The notes beneath the pieces are model-generated. The model did not search any database and was not told the DNA's origin. It saw only the letters and a list, made by a program, of their open reading frames with translations. Shown here one piece after another: positions 1 to 6,719 of a DNA stretch of 11,934 bases; position 1 is the stretch's first letter, and every line of letters begins with the position of its first letter. The stretch comes from Proteiniphilum sp. UBA4084 (lineage in GTDB: Bacteria; Bacteroidota; Bacteroidia; Bacteroidales; Dysgonomonadaceae). The position numbers were made by a program, and so were the translations under genes. The stretch lies in NCBI GenBank assembly GCA_002383605.1, contig DFYK01000072.1, forward strand, positions 5,677 to 17,610, in the 5' to 3' direction.

Positions 1-1153
1 ACGGCGATTCGCGGGGGTTCCACGTATATGGATTCCGATTAGAGTTGCCCCAATAATGGGTATCCCAACCTTTGCTGCGGTTGTATTTTCTACCGTCAAT
101 TTCCTCTTCGTGCATTTCGGTGCCGATAAGTCCGTAAAAAAAACCGTTGACCTGTGGAAAAGAGAGGGCCAGTTCTTTGGTAAGCTGGGCTTTTCCCATC
201 AATTCCTCATTGCCTGTTCTCCTGGCATACCGGTACAATCCGCTTGCCGAGCGAAGAGAACTAAACCACGCTTGGTTCCAGACAGACCGGAATTCCCGCT
301 CGTTTACCTCGCCGGGATAGTTGGGGCTCTGTGTGACGTTGACGATGAAGGCTGGAGCACCCACCCTCCTGCCGTTGAGCGTGAACTCCTGCCAGACAGC
401 ATCGGACCAGCTGTTGAATGCCCAGTGGTAGGTATGTTCCACGTAAGGTTCCAATGAGCCATCCAATGGATTACCCTTTCTATATAGCGGGCTTCCCCAA
501 CGACTCCACATAAACTCCAAAGGTTTACGGAACGGATTTCGGACCGCAGCCGTAATTGCAGAGTAAAGCAGATAAAAACCGATTTCCACCTCACCGGCGG
601 GATATACTGCCCCGTGTTCATAACGAAAAAGCACATGGCCATCCACACTGCTGTTACCCATACCGAGGATCAGCCGGTTTTGCTGTGCATCCATATCGAG
701 ATACCATCTCACCGGTGTTCCCTCGCTCATTATATTGAGATCAGGTATTAACGCCAGCATCTGTTGTTCATCCGAAACGATGAGGGCAGGAGAGCGGAAT
801 ACATGTTGATCGATGACATGATGCGGGGTGGGGGTGAGGTGCGGCGACCAGTGGAAGGAGGGCGTAAAGCCCGGAATCAGTATCATCTGCCAGTCGTCCT
901 GCTGCAGCGGTCCATCAAGCTTAAAGCGAATTCTCACATGCAGGCAACTGTCGCTCAAAACCTCAATCCTGCGGGTTCCCTTTTCATTTCCGAGCTGATC
1001 ATACTGAATTTCCCCTATCTCATTCTCGAATGAATGGGGTAGCTTCACCACGACCGATGAAGTTTGATTCCTTCTCCCCGGCTCATGTGCCTCTAAGAGG
1101 GAAGAGAAGGCAATGTATAAAAACAATACACTATAAATCAGCTTTTTTTCCAT
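1..1153 (-). CDS. Secreted protein resembling a glycosidase, C-terminus cut by window edge
   Basis: An open frame starts with ATG at 1153 and runs without a stop for 384 codons to the window edge, so the C-terminus is missing. The N-terminus (MEKKLIYSVLFLYIAFSSLLEA) is a Sec signal peptide with likely cleavage after LEA at residue 22; there is no lipobox, so a periplasmic or secreted location is expected. Residues ~30-200 are rich in alternating beta-like stretches with aromatic residues, suggesting an N-terminal beta-sandwich. From ~285 on the sequence becomes helical: WNQAWFSSLRSASGLYRYA, then a TGNEELMGKA-type turn and a Gly/Phe-rich loop (GFFYGLIGTEM, 337-347), the pattern of helical hairpins in (alpha/alpha)6-barrel glycosidases. 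I cannot assign a family. The gene is 54 bp downstream of a GH172-type gene on the same strand, which supports a role in glycan breakdown. The start has no clear Shine-Dalgarno sequence. Existence of the gene is near certain; the enzyme class is inference. Confidence 0.85.
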   Translation of the reverse strand, partial: MEKKLIYSVLFLYIAFSSLLEAHEPGRRNQTSSVVVKLPHSFENEIGEIQYDQLGNEKGTRRIEVLSDSCLHVRIRFKLDGPLQQDDWQMILIPGFTPSFHWSPHLTPTPHHVIDQHVFRSPALIVSDEQQMLALIPDLNIMSEGTPVRWYLDMDAQQNRLILGMGNSSVDGHVLFRYEHGAVYPAGEVEIGFYLLYSAITAAVRNPFRKPLEFMWSRWGSPLYRKGNPLDGSLEPYVEHTYHWAFNSWSDAVWQEFTLNGRRVGAPAFIVNVTQSPNYPGEVNEREFRSVWNQAWFSSLRSASGLYRYARRTGNEELMGKAQLTKELALSFPQVNGFFYGLIGTEMHEEEIDGRKYNRSKGWDTHYWGNSNRNPYTWNPRESP

Positions 1154-1164
1154 ATCATCCAAAC

Positions 1165-1212
1165 ATCACATCATCATATCAGTCAATTATCACATCATCA
1201 CATCAATTTACT
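1165..1212. repeat. Imperfect 24-bp direct repeat in intergenic spacer
   Basis: The 12-mer ATCACATCATCA occurs at 1165-1176 and again at 1189-1200, exactly 24 bp apart, and related CATCA units continue around both copies. The second unit runs into the stop codon of the preceding GH172-type gene. The spacer (1154-1207) is otherwise free of genes and shows no hairpin or promoter that I can recognise. It may simply be low-complexity sequence made by slippage. Confidence 0.5.
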
Positions 1213-3148
1213 CAATCCGTTCAAGCGTGATCAGTGTGAGTTCGAAGAGATTGGCTTTCCCATTGTCTCTAACATGTACCGTAATGGAGTTTGTCTGGGA
1301 AGTGAGTTGTATATCTCCCACGTGCACATTCTCCCTGTACCCATCCTTTCCTGCTTTTGTGGATATCCAGTCTGAAAGCTGTTTCTGACGCTGCCATATT
1401 TGGAAGTCGGCACCTTTTGGAGTCTCGTGATAATTAAGCAGTACCCTGTATTTACCCTCCGGCACATCCGTCAGCATGATCCTCACGGCACCTTTCCCAA
1501 AGGAGGTAAGGGCAAGCCCCCTGTCGAAGATTACCTGAATCCCTTTCTCGAGGGTAATCTCCATTAACTGGGGAAAATAAACATGCTTGGAGGGCAAGTA
1601 CACTTCCCGCAATGTTTCTGACGGCTCCATCCGTCCCTTCAGTGGCCGATCGGTGTAATAGAAGGCTACCGACGCATAATCGACCGGGAAATTGTTCCCC
1701 ACCTCTCCATGTTCCATGGCGTGATAGATCTCATTTTCGAAAGACAGTTTGTCGGAGAGGAAAAAACGGTATGCGCCTGTACGGTTCATCGGGAGGGAGT
1801 AATCGAGTGAGCCGTGGATCGGCATGCTGATGCCGCGGTCCCAGCGATCAAGCAGGGCATACCAGCCGCCATTGTAATAATCTTCAGAGCCGGTGCCGTG
1901 CATCCGCATCTTTCCATCCACATAGGTAGAATCGTCACTTTCAAAGAAGAGCGTCATGCCTGGACGAAGTCCCTGCGCGCTGTGGATGGTACCCACGTAA
2001 TGACCTTTGCCCTCTGTTTTTAGAAAAGGATAAAACTCTCCTGTTTCAGGCTTTTCACGTCTCCATGCGGTGTAGAGTTTCCCCTCTTCCTTTTTGTCGC
2101 GCTTATGGTCGTTAAAATATACTTTTGCTGTTACTGATATCGGACTCTGCATCACCCCTTCCCGCTTTTTGTAGATCAGTTTCATTTCGGCCGACCGGTC
2201 ATATGGCATCGGGAAGTAACTGTAATTGGTGGTTCCGTGTCTGCCCATTAAAATGCTACGCATCGCAGGCTTTCCATAGGCGTATCCAAAGTAATCGGCG
2301 AGGGGAGCATAAATTGCCTCTACCGGCTCATTGTCCCATTTCGCTGAAAGGATGATATCTTTATACAGACCTTCAAATGAAGTCCCGCCATCAATATCGA
2401 AACCGACAATGCGGCCACCGGCATTCTTATCGAAAAAGGCCACTTCCTCTCCCGGTTGAATTGTAAATGTTTTTTCTTCCGTATGGATTCTGTCTGATAC
2501 ACCGGTAGTATACTGGCTGACACTGGGCGAAATGTTACCCCACAGGTTTGTCACTTCGGCCAGCAACTGTTTGTCTGAAGTAGAAAAGTTTCCGGTCCAG
2601 CTCTCCACATTCATCCCCGGCAAACTCCTGCTTTGAATCTGATGAAACATGATCTTCTCTCCCTGAAATACAATCTTCAGTGATTTCTGAAACGGGATGG
2701 GTATATAGCAGTAGTAACCCCCAATCTCATTACCGCAAACCGGTTTGACAAATGGGTAGACCTTCCCGGAAAAAAGATCCATAAACTTGATTTTAAGACG
2801 GGCTGTTTTTTCTCCATCAAAATAAAATAACAGGGTGTCCTCTGTGGGGGTGGGAGTCCAGATCCGGTTCACCACACCCGGACCTTCAAGCTCAGCCAAC
2901 ACCAGGCTCCCTTTTTCCTTCCGGATATAGGAGTATTTTCCCGAGAATCCGTCGTCGTTACCGCCGGTTCTGTCGTAGCTCGATTCCTGATCAATCAACT
3001 GGTGATGCCGATATCGGGGTAACTGGTCTATGCGCATTAACTGTTTTACCTCATCACCCCAACGGTAAGTTTTGTTTTGACTCTGTGCCTGCAAAAAGAC
3101 AAAAAATAACAGTGTGATACCTAAAATTCTGATTGAAATTCTTCCCAT
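1208..3148 (-). CDS. Large DUF2961 / GH172-type protein with C-terminal beta-domain
   Basis: A 646-residue protein with a Sec signal peptide (residues ~1-22, no lipobox), so probably periplasmic. It carries DUF2961 landmarks: AELEGPGVVNRIW (85-97), HYVGTIHSAQG (383-393), HGTGSEDYYNGGWY (417-430), GAYRFF (458-463), MEHGEVGNN (478-486) and ASVAFYYTDRP (492-502). DUF2961 is the basis of family GH172, built from tandem jelly-roll domains, with known activity on alpha-D-fructofuranosyl and D-arabinofuranosyl linkages. Compared with the neighbouring 390-residue homologue, it has extra sequence at ~200-380 and an extra C-terminal region (~520-646) ending in strands that look like a small beta-sandwich. 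Glu422 in GTGSED aligns with Glu283 of the neighbour. The neighbour's upstream Glu pair (261/263) has no acidic equivalent here: Met398 lies opposite Glu263, and the nearest acidic residue is Glu403. Activity may therefore differ. The gene starts 16 bp after its homologue, with an A-rich leader and no Shine-Dalgarno sequence. Confidence 0.92.
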   Translation of the reverse strand: MGRISIRILGITLLFFVFLQAQSQNKTYRWGDEVKQLMRIDQLPRYRHHQLIDQESSYDRTGGNDDGFSGKYSYIRKEKGSLVLAELEGPGVVNRIWTPTPTEDTLLFYFDGEKTARLKIKFMDLFSGKVYPFVKPVCGNEIGGYYCYIPIPFQKSLKIVFQGEKIMFHQIQSRSLPGMNVESWTGNFSTSDKQLLAEVTNLWGNISPSVSQYTTGVSDRIHTEEKTFTIQPGEEVAFFDKNAGGRIVGFDIDGGTSFEGLYKDIILSAKWDNEPVEAIYAPLADYFGYAYGKPAMRSILMGRHGTTNYSYFPMPYDRSAEMKLIYKKREGVMQSPISVTAKVYFNDHKRDKKEEGKLYTAWRREKPETGEFYPFLKTEGKGHYVGTIHSAQGLRPGMTLFFESDDSTYVDGKMRMHGTGSEDYYNGGWYALLDRWDRGISMPIHGSLDYSLPMNRTGAYRFFLSDKLSFENEIYHAMEHGEVGNNFPVDYASVAFYYTDRPLKGRMEPSETLREVYLPSKHVYFPQLMEITLEKGIQVIFDRGLALTSFGKGAVRIMLTDVPEGKYRVLLNYHETPKGADFQIWQRQKQLSDWISTKAGKDGYRENVHVGDIQLTSQTNSITVHVRDNGKANLFELTLITLERIE

Positions 3149-3164
3149 TGCTTTTGATTTTTCA

Positions 3165-4337
3165 TTAGTTCATTTCCAGTTCTTCCCACCGCGATAAAGC
3201 AGGGAAACTGGCGTGTGGCTCGGTCTGATACCAGAATACCGCCGACGAGATATCAGATTGTTGTGGCAGGTAACGGCCGCCATGACGCCAGCCGAGATCC
3301 TGGATGGTGATCTTCAGATCCTTCTTAAAACGGATCGGATCCATCACATGCCAGCGGTAGAGACCGAACCGTTGTCCGGCTTTGTAGGTTTGATCGGGCG
3401 GAAGGACCTGCACCAGTCCGGCATAAGGTGTGGTAAAAGTAACGTATTTTCCGTTACGGTCAAAGTTATAGGAACCGCAAAAATAATCTTCCGTACCGGT
3501 ACCGATGATCGTAGGGAACTGTTTATCCCCATCCATGAAAAACTTTATTTCTCCTTCACCCCACCAGCCGTTGTTATTTACCTGCCAAGCCATATATACG
3601 CCCACATACTGCCCTTCACCCCTGATGCCATCTACAATGGTATAATCGGATGTTTTGTTCACTTTCGTCCGGCGAAACTGAGCATGAAAATAGGCAGCAT
3701 CATCCGGCACATCGGTCAGTGTATAGTCGATCTGATAGTAGAGATTCATTGCATCTGCGTCGTTGATGTTGGTCATAGTAATCCTTGCCTTTTTACGGAA
3801 AGGCATCACCCAGTAACAATTGAAAGCACTCCCCGGGTTCACCGTGACGGGAAGTGAATTCAAGTGAGCGTACTCGTTCCAACCCATACCGAAAAAGTGG
3901 CCGGCCGGCACTTCCACGGAGGGTTCTTTTTCATCATCCCAATATATGCGGATGATGGAGAAGCGCCAGTTCCCCGTGGGGGTCATCCAGATATGCTGGA
4001 TGGCACCCGGCCCCTCTATTTCGGCCATGGTGAAGGTTTCACCGGGTTCAATGCGGACATAGGGATTCACCTTCCACCCTTGTCCCAGATCACGTGCTGC
4101 ATTTGTTGCATTGGCCGTGTTACGCGAAGCCTTCGGATCAGGGACAGCCATGCCTCCCTTTCCCTTTTCACCGGTAAAATTTTCGGGACTGATTGATCTT
4201 GTCTCTGCATCGGAGAGACGGTACAAATTACCCATGTTCATATCGAGACCGTTGAAATTACGGTTCTGCGCAAACGAAGTCACGGTAAAAATTAAAATAA
4301 GTACCGTAAAGATTTTTAATTTCAATTGCTTTATCAT
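3165..4337 (-). CDS. DUF2961 / GH172 family glycoside hydrolase
   Basis: A 390-residue protein with a Sec signal peptide (cleavage probably near SFA-Q, residues 23-24) and no lipobox, so probably periplasmic. It matches the compact DUF2961/GH172 form throughout: AEIEGPGAIQHIWMTP (105-120), an aromatic/Gly region PAGHFFGMGW (144-153), NCYWVMPF (173-180), GEGQYVGVYMAW (240-251), WWGEGEIKF (258-266), FMDGD (267-271), GTGTEDYFCGSY (279-290), FGLYRWH (324-330) and AVFWYQTEP (366-374). GH172 enzymes are retaining and use two Glu residues; Glu283 in GTGTED and Glu261 or Glu263 in GEGE are the natural candidates here. Characterised relatives act on alpha-D-fructofuranosides (difructose dianhydride I) or D-arabinofuranosides, so an exo-acting furanosidase is likely, with the sugar unknown. 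This is the first gene of the enzyme block, directly after a hairpin and promoter-like sequence, and 16 bp ahead of a larger homologue. Confidence 0.95.
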   Translation of the reverse strand: MIKQLKLKIFTVLILIFTVTSFAQNRNFNGLDMNMGNLYRLSDAETRSISPENFTGEKGKGGMAVPDPKASRNTANATNAARDLGQGWKVNPYVRIEPGETFTMAEIEGPGAIQHIWMTPTGNWRFSIIRIYWDDEKEPSVEVPAGHFFGMGWNEYAHLNSLPVTVNPGSAFNCYWVMPFRKKARITMTNINDADAMNLYYQIDYTLTDVPDDAAYFHAQFRRTKVNKTSDYTIVDGIRGEGQYVGVYMAWQVNNNGWWGEGEIKFFMDGDKQFPTIIGTGTEDYFCGSYNFDRNGKYVTFTTPYAGLVQVLPPDQTYKAGQRFGLYRWHVMDPIRFKKDLKITIQDLGWRHGGRYLPQQSDISSAVFWYQTEPHASFPALSRWEELEMN

Positions 4338-4345
4338 CGTGCTGT

Positions 4346-4375
4346 ATTATAAATATTTTTGTGTCTCATTGTCAA
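4346..4375 (-). promoter_or_regulatory. Possible promoter for the GH172 enzyme genes
   Basis: On the minus strand there is a perfect TTGACA (4375-4370) followed after 18 bp by a perfect TATAAT (4351-4346). The GH172 start codon begins only 8 bases past TATAAT, so a transcript would have almost no leader. The main sigma factor of Bacteroidota usually reads TTTG and TAnnTTTG boxes rather than these hexamers. A TTTTG stretch does overlap the upstream box, but no TAnnTTTG is present. Both hexamers could be chance in AT-rich DNA. Confidence 0.4.
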
Positions 4376-4411
4376 CAAAATACAAGTCCCCTTACGGGAA
4401 CTTGTATTTTG
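4376..4411 (-). terminator. Hairpin, probable intrinsic terminator or attenuator
   Basis: A near-perfect inverted repeat: CAAAATACAAGTCCC (4376-4390) pairs with GGGAACTTGTATTTTG (4396-4411), with one bulged base and a 5-base loop. It begins 14 bases after the stop codon of the DUF4886 gene. On the minus-strand transcript the stem ends in UAUUUUG followed by UUG, a short and imperfect U-run. The position fits a terminator, or a partial one that lowers expression of the downstream enzyme genes relative to the transporter block. Confidence 0.7.
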
Positions 4412-4425
4412 TGCATCCGCTATTT

Positions 4426-6693
4426 TTATTGTGCAAAGTTATATCCGTCAGGCGCAATAAACAATGAGTTAAGATAATAAAATTTACTTCCATTGTTGTT
4501 GTTGGGTCCGGCAGATACCCTGATGTCAACAATTCCCTCTGCTGTAGGCTGAATACCGCTGACAACGACTGTCTTCGAACTGTTGTTCGATGCGTTTAAC
4601 AGGACTTCTCCTGAATTTGCACCGATCGCTTCATATTTCGTTTCCCTATTGTCAGTCACGCCATTTCTGGAGCCAAAGAAGACAAACTGATACTTTTTGT
4701 TCGGATTTAGTCTATAAAGCGTAACTCCACTTCTCGGGTTAGTGTTGTCGCTCCAAATTGCGTCAACCGTCACTTCGCCGGGCAATCCCAATGTATTGGT
4801 AAAGGCTCCCGACTGATTTTCACCGTTAAAAGCAGCAGTGAAACTCAGCGCAATACCCGTATTGGTTCCTGAATCATCCGGGAGATCAAAGTGGGGATCA
4901 TTGTTGGGTCGTTCAATATTATAGAACGGTGCTGCTGACAAGCGTAACCCCAAATCTATGTAAACGGGACGCAACAGCTCGAAACTGCTGGGTTGTACCG
5001 GAACGGGCATTCCCTCCGGCAAGACCATCATCGCATTTACGCCGAAGAACAGATTCCAGTGCTCGTTGTTGGGGCCTGGTTTTATCCTGATAGAAATGGT
5101 GGCATCTTCAGCAGGCTGGATATTCTCAATCACAACCAGTTTTCCCAAATTGTTATCATTGTCAAGATACCCTATTCCTTCGTTTTGGCCGACGGCATGA
5201 AACTCGGTTTCTGTTCTGTTGTCGTTAATGGATCCATAGAATACAAGGGTGTATTTTTGGTCCCGGTTTAGGTTAGACAGAGTCAACCCGCTCTGAGGTA
5301 CAAATTTACCGTCACTAAAAAACATATCTTCAGAGGCCGATCTGGGTAACCCCAGCACATTTTGTAAACCTCTGTCCAAGGTTCCTGTGAAATTTTGAGA
5401 TACCTCAATGGCAAAACTGGAGTTATTCCCGGCTGCATCTTTTAGTCCCCCAATCTTCTGATCATTCGGATGTCTGAAATTGTTAAACGGAGCGGGGCTT
5501 TCCACTCCTCCAAAATCGATAAATAGGGGAGCGGTCAAAACAAATTCATTCGGCTCCGGATATTTGAAATCTGTCAACTGGGTAACCGACTTTGGTGTCT
5601 TTACAGCTTCTGATGCGGCGGTCTTCGCCAGCAATGCATCATATTCCGAAAACATATTGGGAACAAAGGTATTGTTCAGTACATTCCCGAAGATGGATTC
5701 AAACCAGGTACTGGCAGCGGTAAAACGACCGATGCTCAGATTCAGGTGATAGCCGTCGCGGGTAAACTTATCGCCAATGTAAGATGTTCTTCCGTTCTGA
5801 ATGGCGGTTCCACTGGGAACGACCATGCCGATACCGGCCAGTTCTTTCGCTTTCCACACCGCATCCACAATGGCATTATACATGGTCATCTGGTCGCTGT
5901 TGTAAGTGGGGAAACCAAAATGGTTTGAATCCTGGGCATAAGCCCATGTCTGATGCAGCATAAATTTCACCTCAGGGTTGGTGGTCAGAGCAGCAGCATA
6001 GTCCATCAACTGAGGTAAAAACTCCTGGTAGCCGTCAATCATTCCGGAAAGCTGACTCACTTCCTGAAAACTGATATAATCCCAGTTCTCTCCCGCAATG
6101 ACCTCCATCAGGTTTCTGTCGTTAAAGCTGTTTTTAACCCCGTCCGGCCCTATCAGCCGCAACTGATAGGCTGAATTATTTTCGGAAGCATTTTTCCAAT
6201 GTCCTTCCAGTGACTGCCCTCCGATGTACATATTGCCGATCATCACCTTATATCCGGCTGAATTGGCCAGATCATAGAGATAATTTTCGATGGCATCCTC
6301 AGAGAAGCTGTTTCCGATGGCTAAAATTTTAATGATCCGTTCTTCACCGACAGTGAGATCAGAAAAATATTTTAGCTTTCCGTCCGCTGATTCTACTTTG
6401 ATTACCGTACTCCCTTCCGACAGACCGGTAATAATAGCCGATTGATTTCCGGACGGCTCAATGGAAGCTATCTCCGGATTCAATATGCTCCAGTTAAATG
6501 TTTTGGAAGCGCTGCCCAATGTATCGACAGCTGCTTTGATGGTATATTTTTCACCGGCTGTAATAGACACAGAGGTTTTGGTCATCCGCACAAACGGCTT
6601 GTTGGAGAGATCCACCGAAAAGTCGTCTTTGCAGGAGGTAAATCCCAGTAAAATCAATACCAAAAAACTTAAAGTAATTTTTAATGGCTTCAT
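4426..6693 (-). CDS. Surface lipoprotein with DUF4886 SGNH-hydrolase domain and duplicated C-terminal module
   Basis: A 755-residue protein. The signal peptide ends in a lipobox (LGFTSC, Cys21) followed by KDD, the acidic pattern linked to lipoprotein export to the cell surface in Bacteroidota. Residues ~34-116 look like a bacterial Ig-like (Big_2) domain (SITAGEKYTIKA ... ITGLSEGSTVIKVES). Residues ~119-360 match DUF4886, an SGNH/GDSL-type hydrolase: block I GNSFS with candidate nucleophile Ser129, MYIGGQSLEGHW (155-166) as the likely oxyanion-hole region, and DGYHL (313-317) supplying Asp313 and His316. The family is usually thought to be an esterase; removing acyl groups from a glycan is inferred. 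Residues ~384-750 hold two copies of a ~180-residue beta-rich module that may bind carbohydrate. The gene is 26 bp after the SusD-like gene and is followed by a terminator-like hairpin, so it probably belongs with the transporter at the outer membrane. Confidence 0.9.
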   Translation of the reverse strand: MKPLKITLSFLVLILLGFTSCKDDFSVDLSNKPFVRMTKTSVSITAGEKYTIKAAVDTLGSASKTFNWSILNPEIASIEPSGNQSAIITGLSEGSTVIKVESADGKLKYFSDLTVGEERIIKILAIGNSFSEDAIENYLYDLANSAGYKVMIGNMYIGGQSLEGHWKNASENNSAYQLRLIGPDGVKNSFNDRNLMEVIAGENWDYISFQEVSQLSGMIDGYQEFLPQLMDYAAALTTNPEVKFMLHQTWAYAQDSNHFGFPTYNSDQMTMYNAIVDAVWKAKELAGIGMVVPSGTAIQNGRTSYIGDKFTRDGYHLNLSIGRFTAASTWFESIFGNVLNNTFVPNMFSEYDALLAKTAASEAVKTPKSVTQLTDFKYPEPNEFVLTAPLFIDFGGVESPAPFNNFRHPNDQKIGGLKDAAGNNSSFAIEVSQNFTGTLDRGLQNVLGLPRSASEDMFFSDGKFVPQSGLTLSNLNRDQKYTLVFYGSINDNRTETEFHAVGQNEGIGYLDNDNNLGKLVVIENIQPAEDATISIRIKPGPNNEHWNLFFGVNAMMVLPEGMPVPVQPSSFELLRPVYIDLGLRLSAAPFYNIERPNNDPHFDLPDDSGTNTGIALSFTAAFNGENQSGAFTNTLGLPGEVTVDAIWSDNTNPRSGVTLYRLNPNKKYQFVFFGSRNGVTDNRETKYEAIGANSGEVLLNASNNSSKTVVVSGIQPTAEGIVDIRVSAGPNNNNGSKFYYLNSLFIAPDGYNFAQ
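4444..5544 (-). repeat. Tandem duplication of a ~180-residue beta module (coding)
   Basis: Residues ~384-560 and ~571-750 of the DUF4886 lipoprotein share matching landmarks in the same order: IDFGG / IDLGL, PAPFNNFRHPND / AAPFYNIERPNND, VLGLP / TLGLP, SGLTLSNLN / SGVTLYRLN, VFYGS / VFFGS, DNRTETEFHAVG / DNRETKYEAIG, IQPAEDATISIRI / IQPTAEGIVDIRV, and PGPNN / AGPNN. The period is about 187 residues. The copies have diverged well, so the duplication is old or was inherited in tandem. From memory, the second copy's pattern (FFGSRNG, DNRETKY, ASNNSS, AGPNNNNG) resembles a module common at the C-terminus of extracellular Bacteroidota proteins; I know no named function for it. Confidence 0.85.
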
Positions 6694-6719
6694 AGAATTA
6701 TATTATTTCGTTCATACGA

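Noticed and set aside
56..457. Plus-strand open frame of 133 codons near the left edge
   Set aside because: It is opposite the continuous minus-strand frame 1-1153, which has a signal peptide and protein-like composition.
304..648. Minus-strand open frame of 114 codons
   Set aside because: It is in a different frame inside the 1-1153 gene, which is open throughout, so no frameshift is needed to explain it.
3213..3857. Plus-strand open frame of 214 codons
   Set aside because: It lies wholly opposite the well-supported GH172 gene, has no recognisable domain, and its composition looks like an antisense shadow.
6149..6170. Inverted repeat CCTATCAG / CTGATAGG with a 6-base loop
   Set aside because: It lies inside the coding region of the DUF4886 domain, is only 8 bp per arm, and is likely chance.
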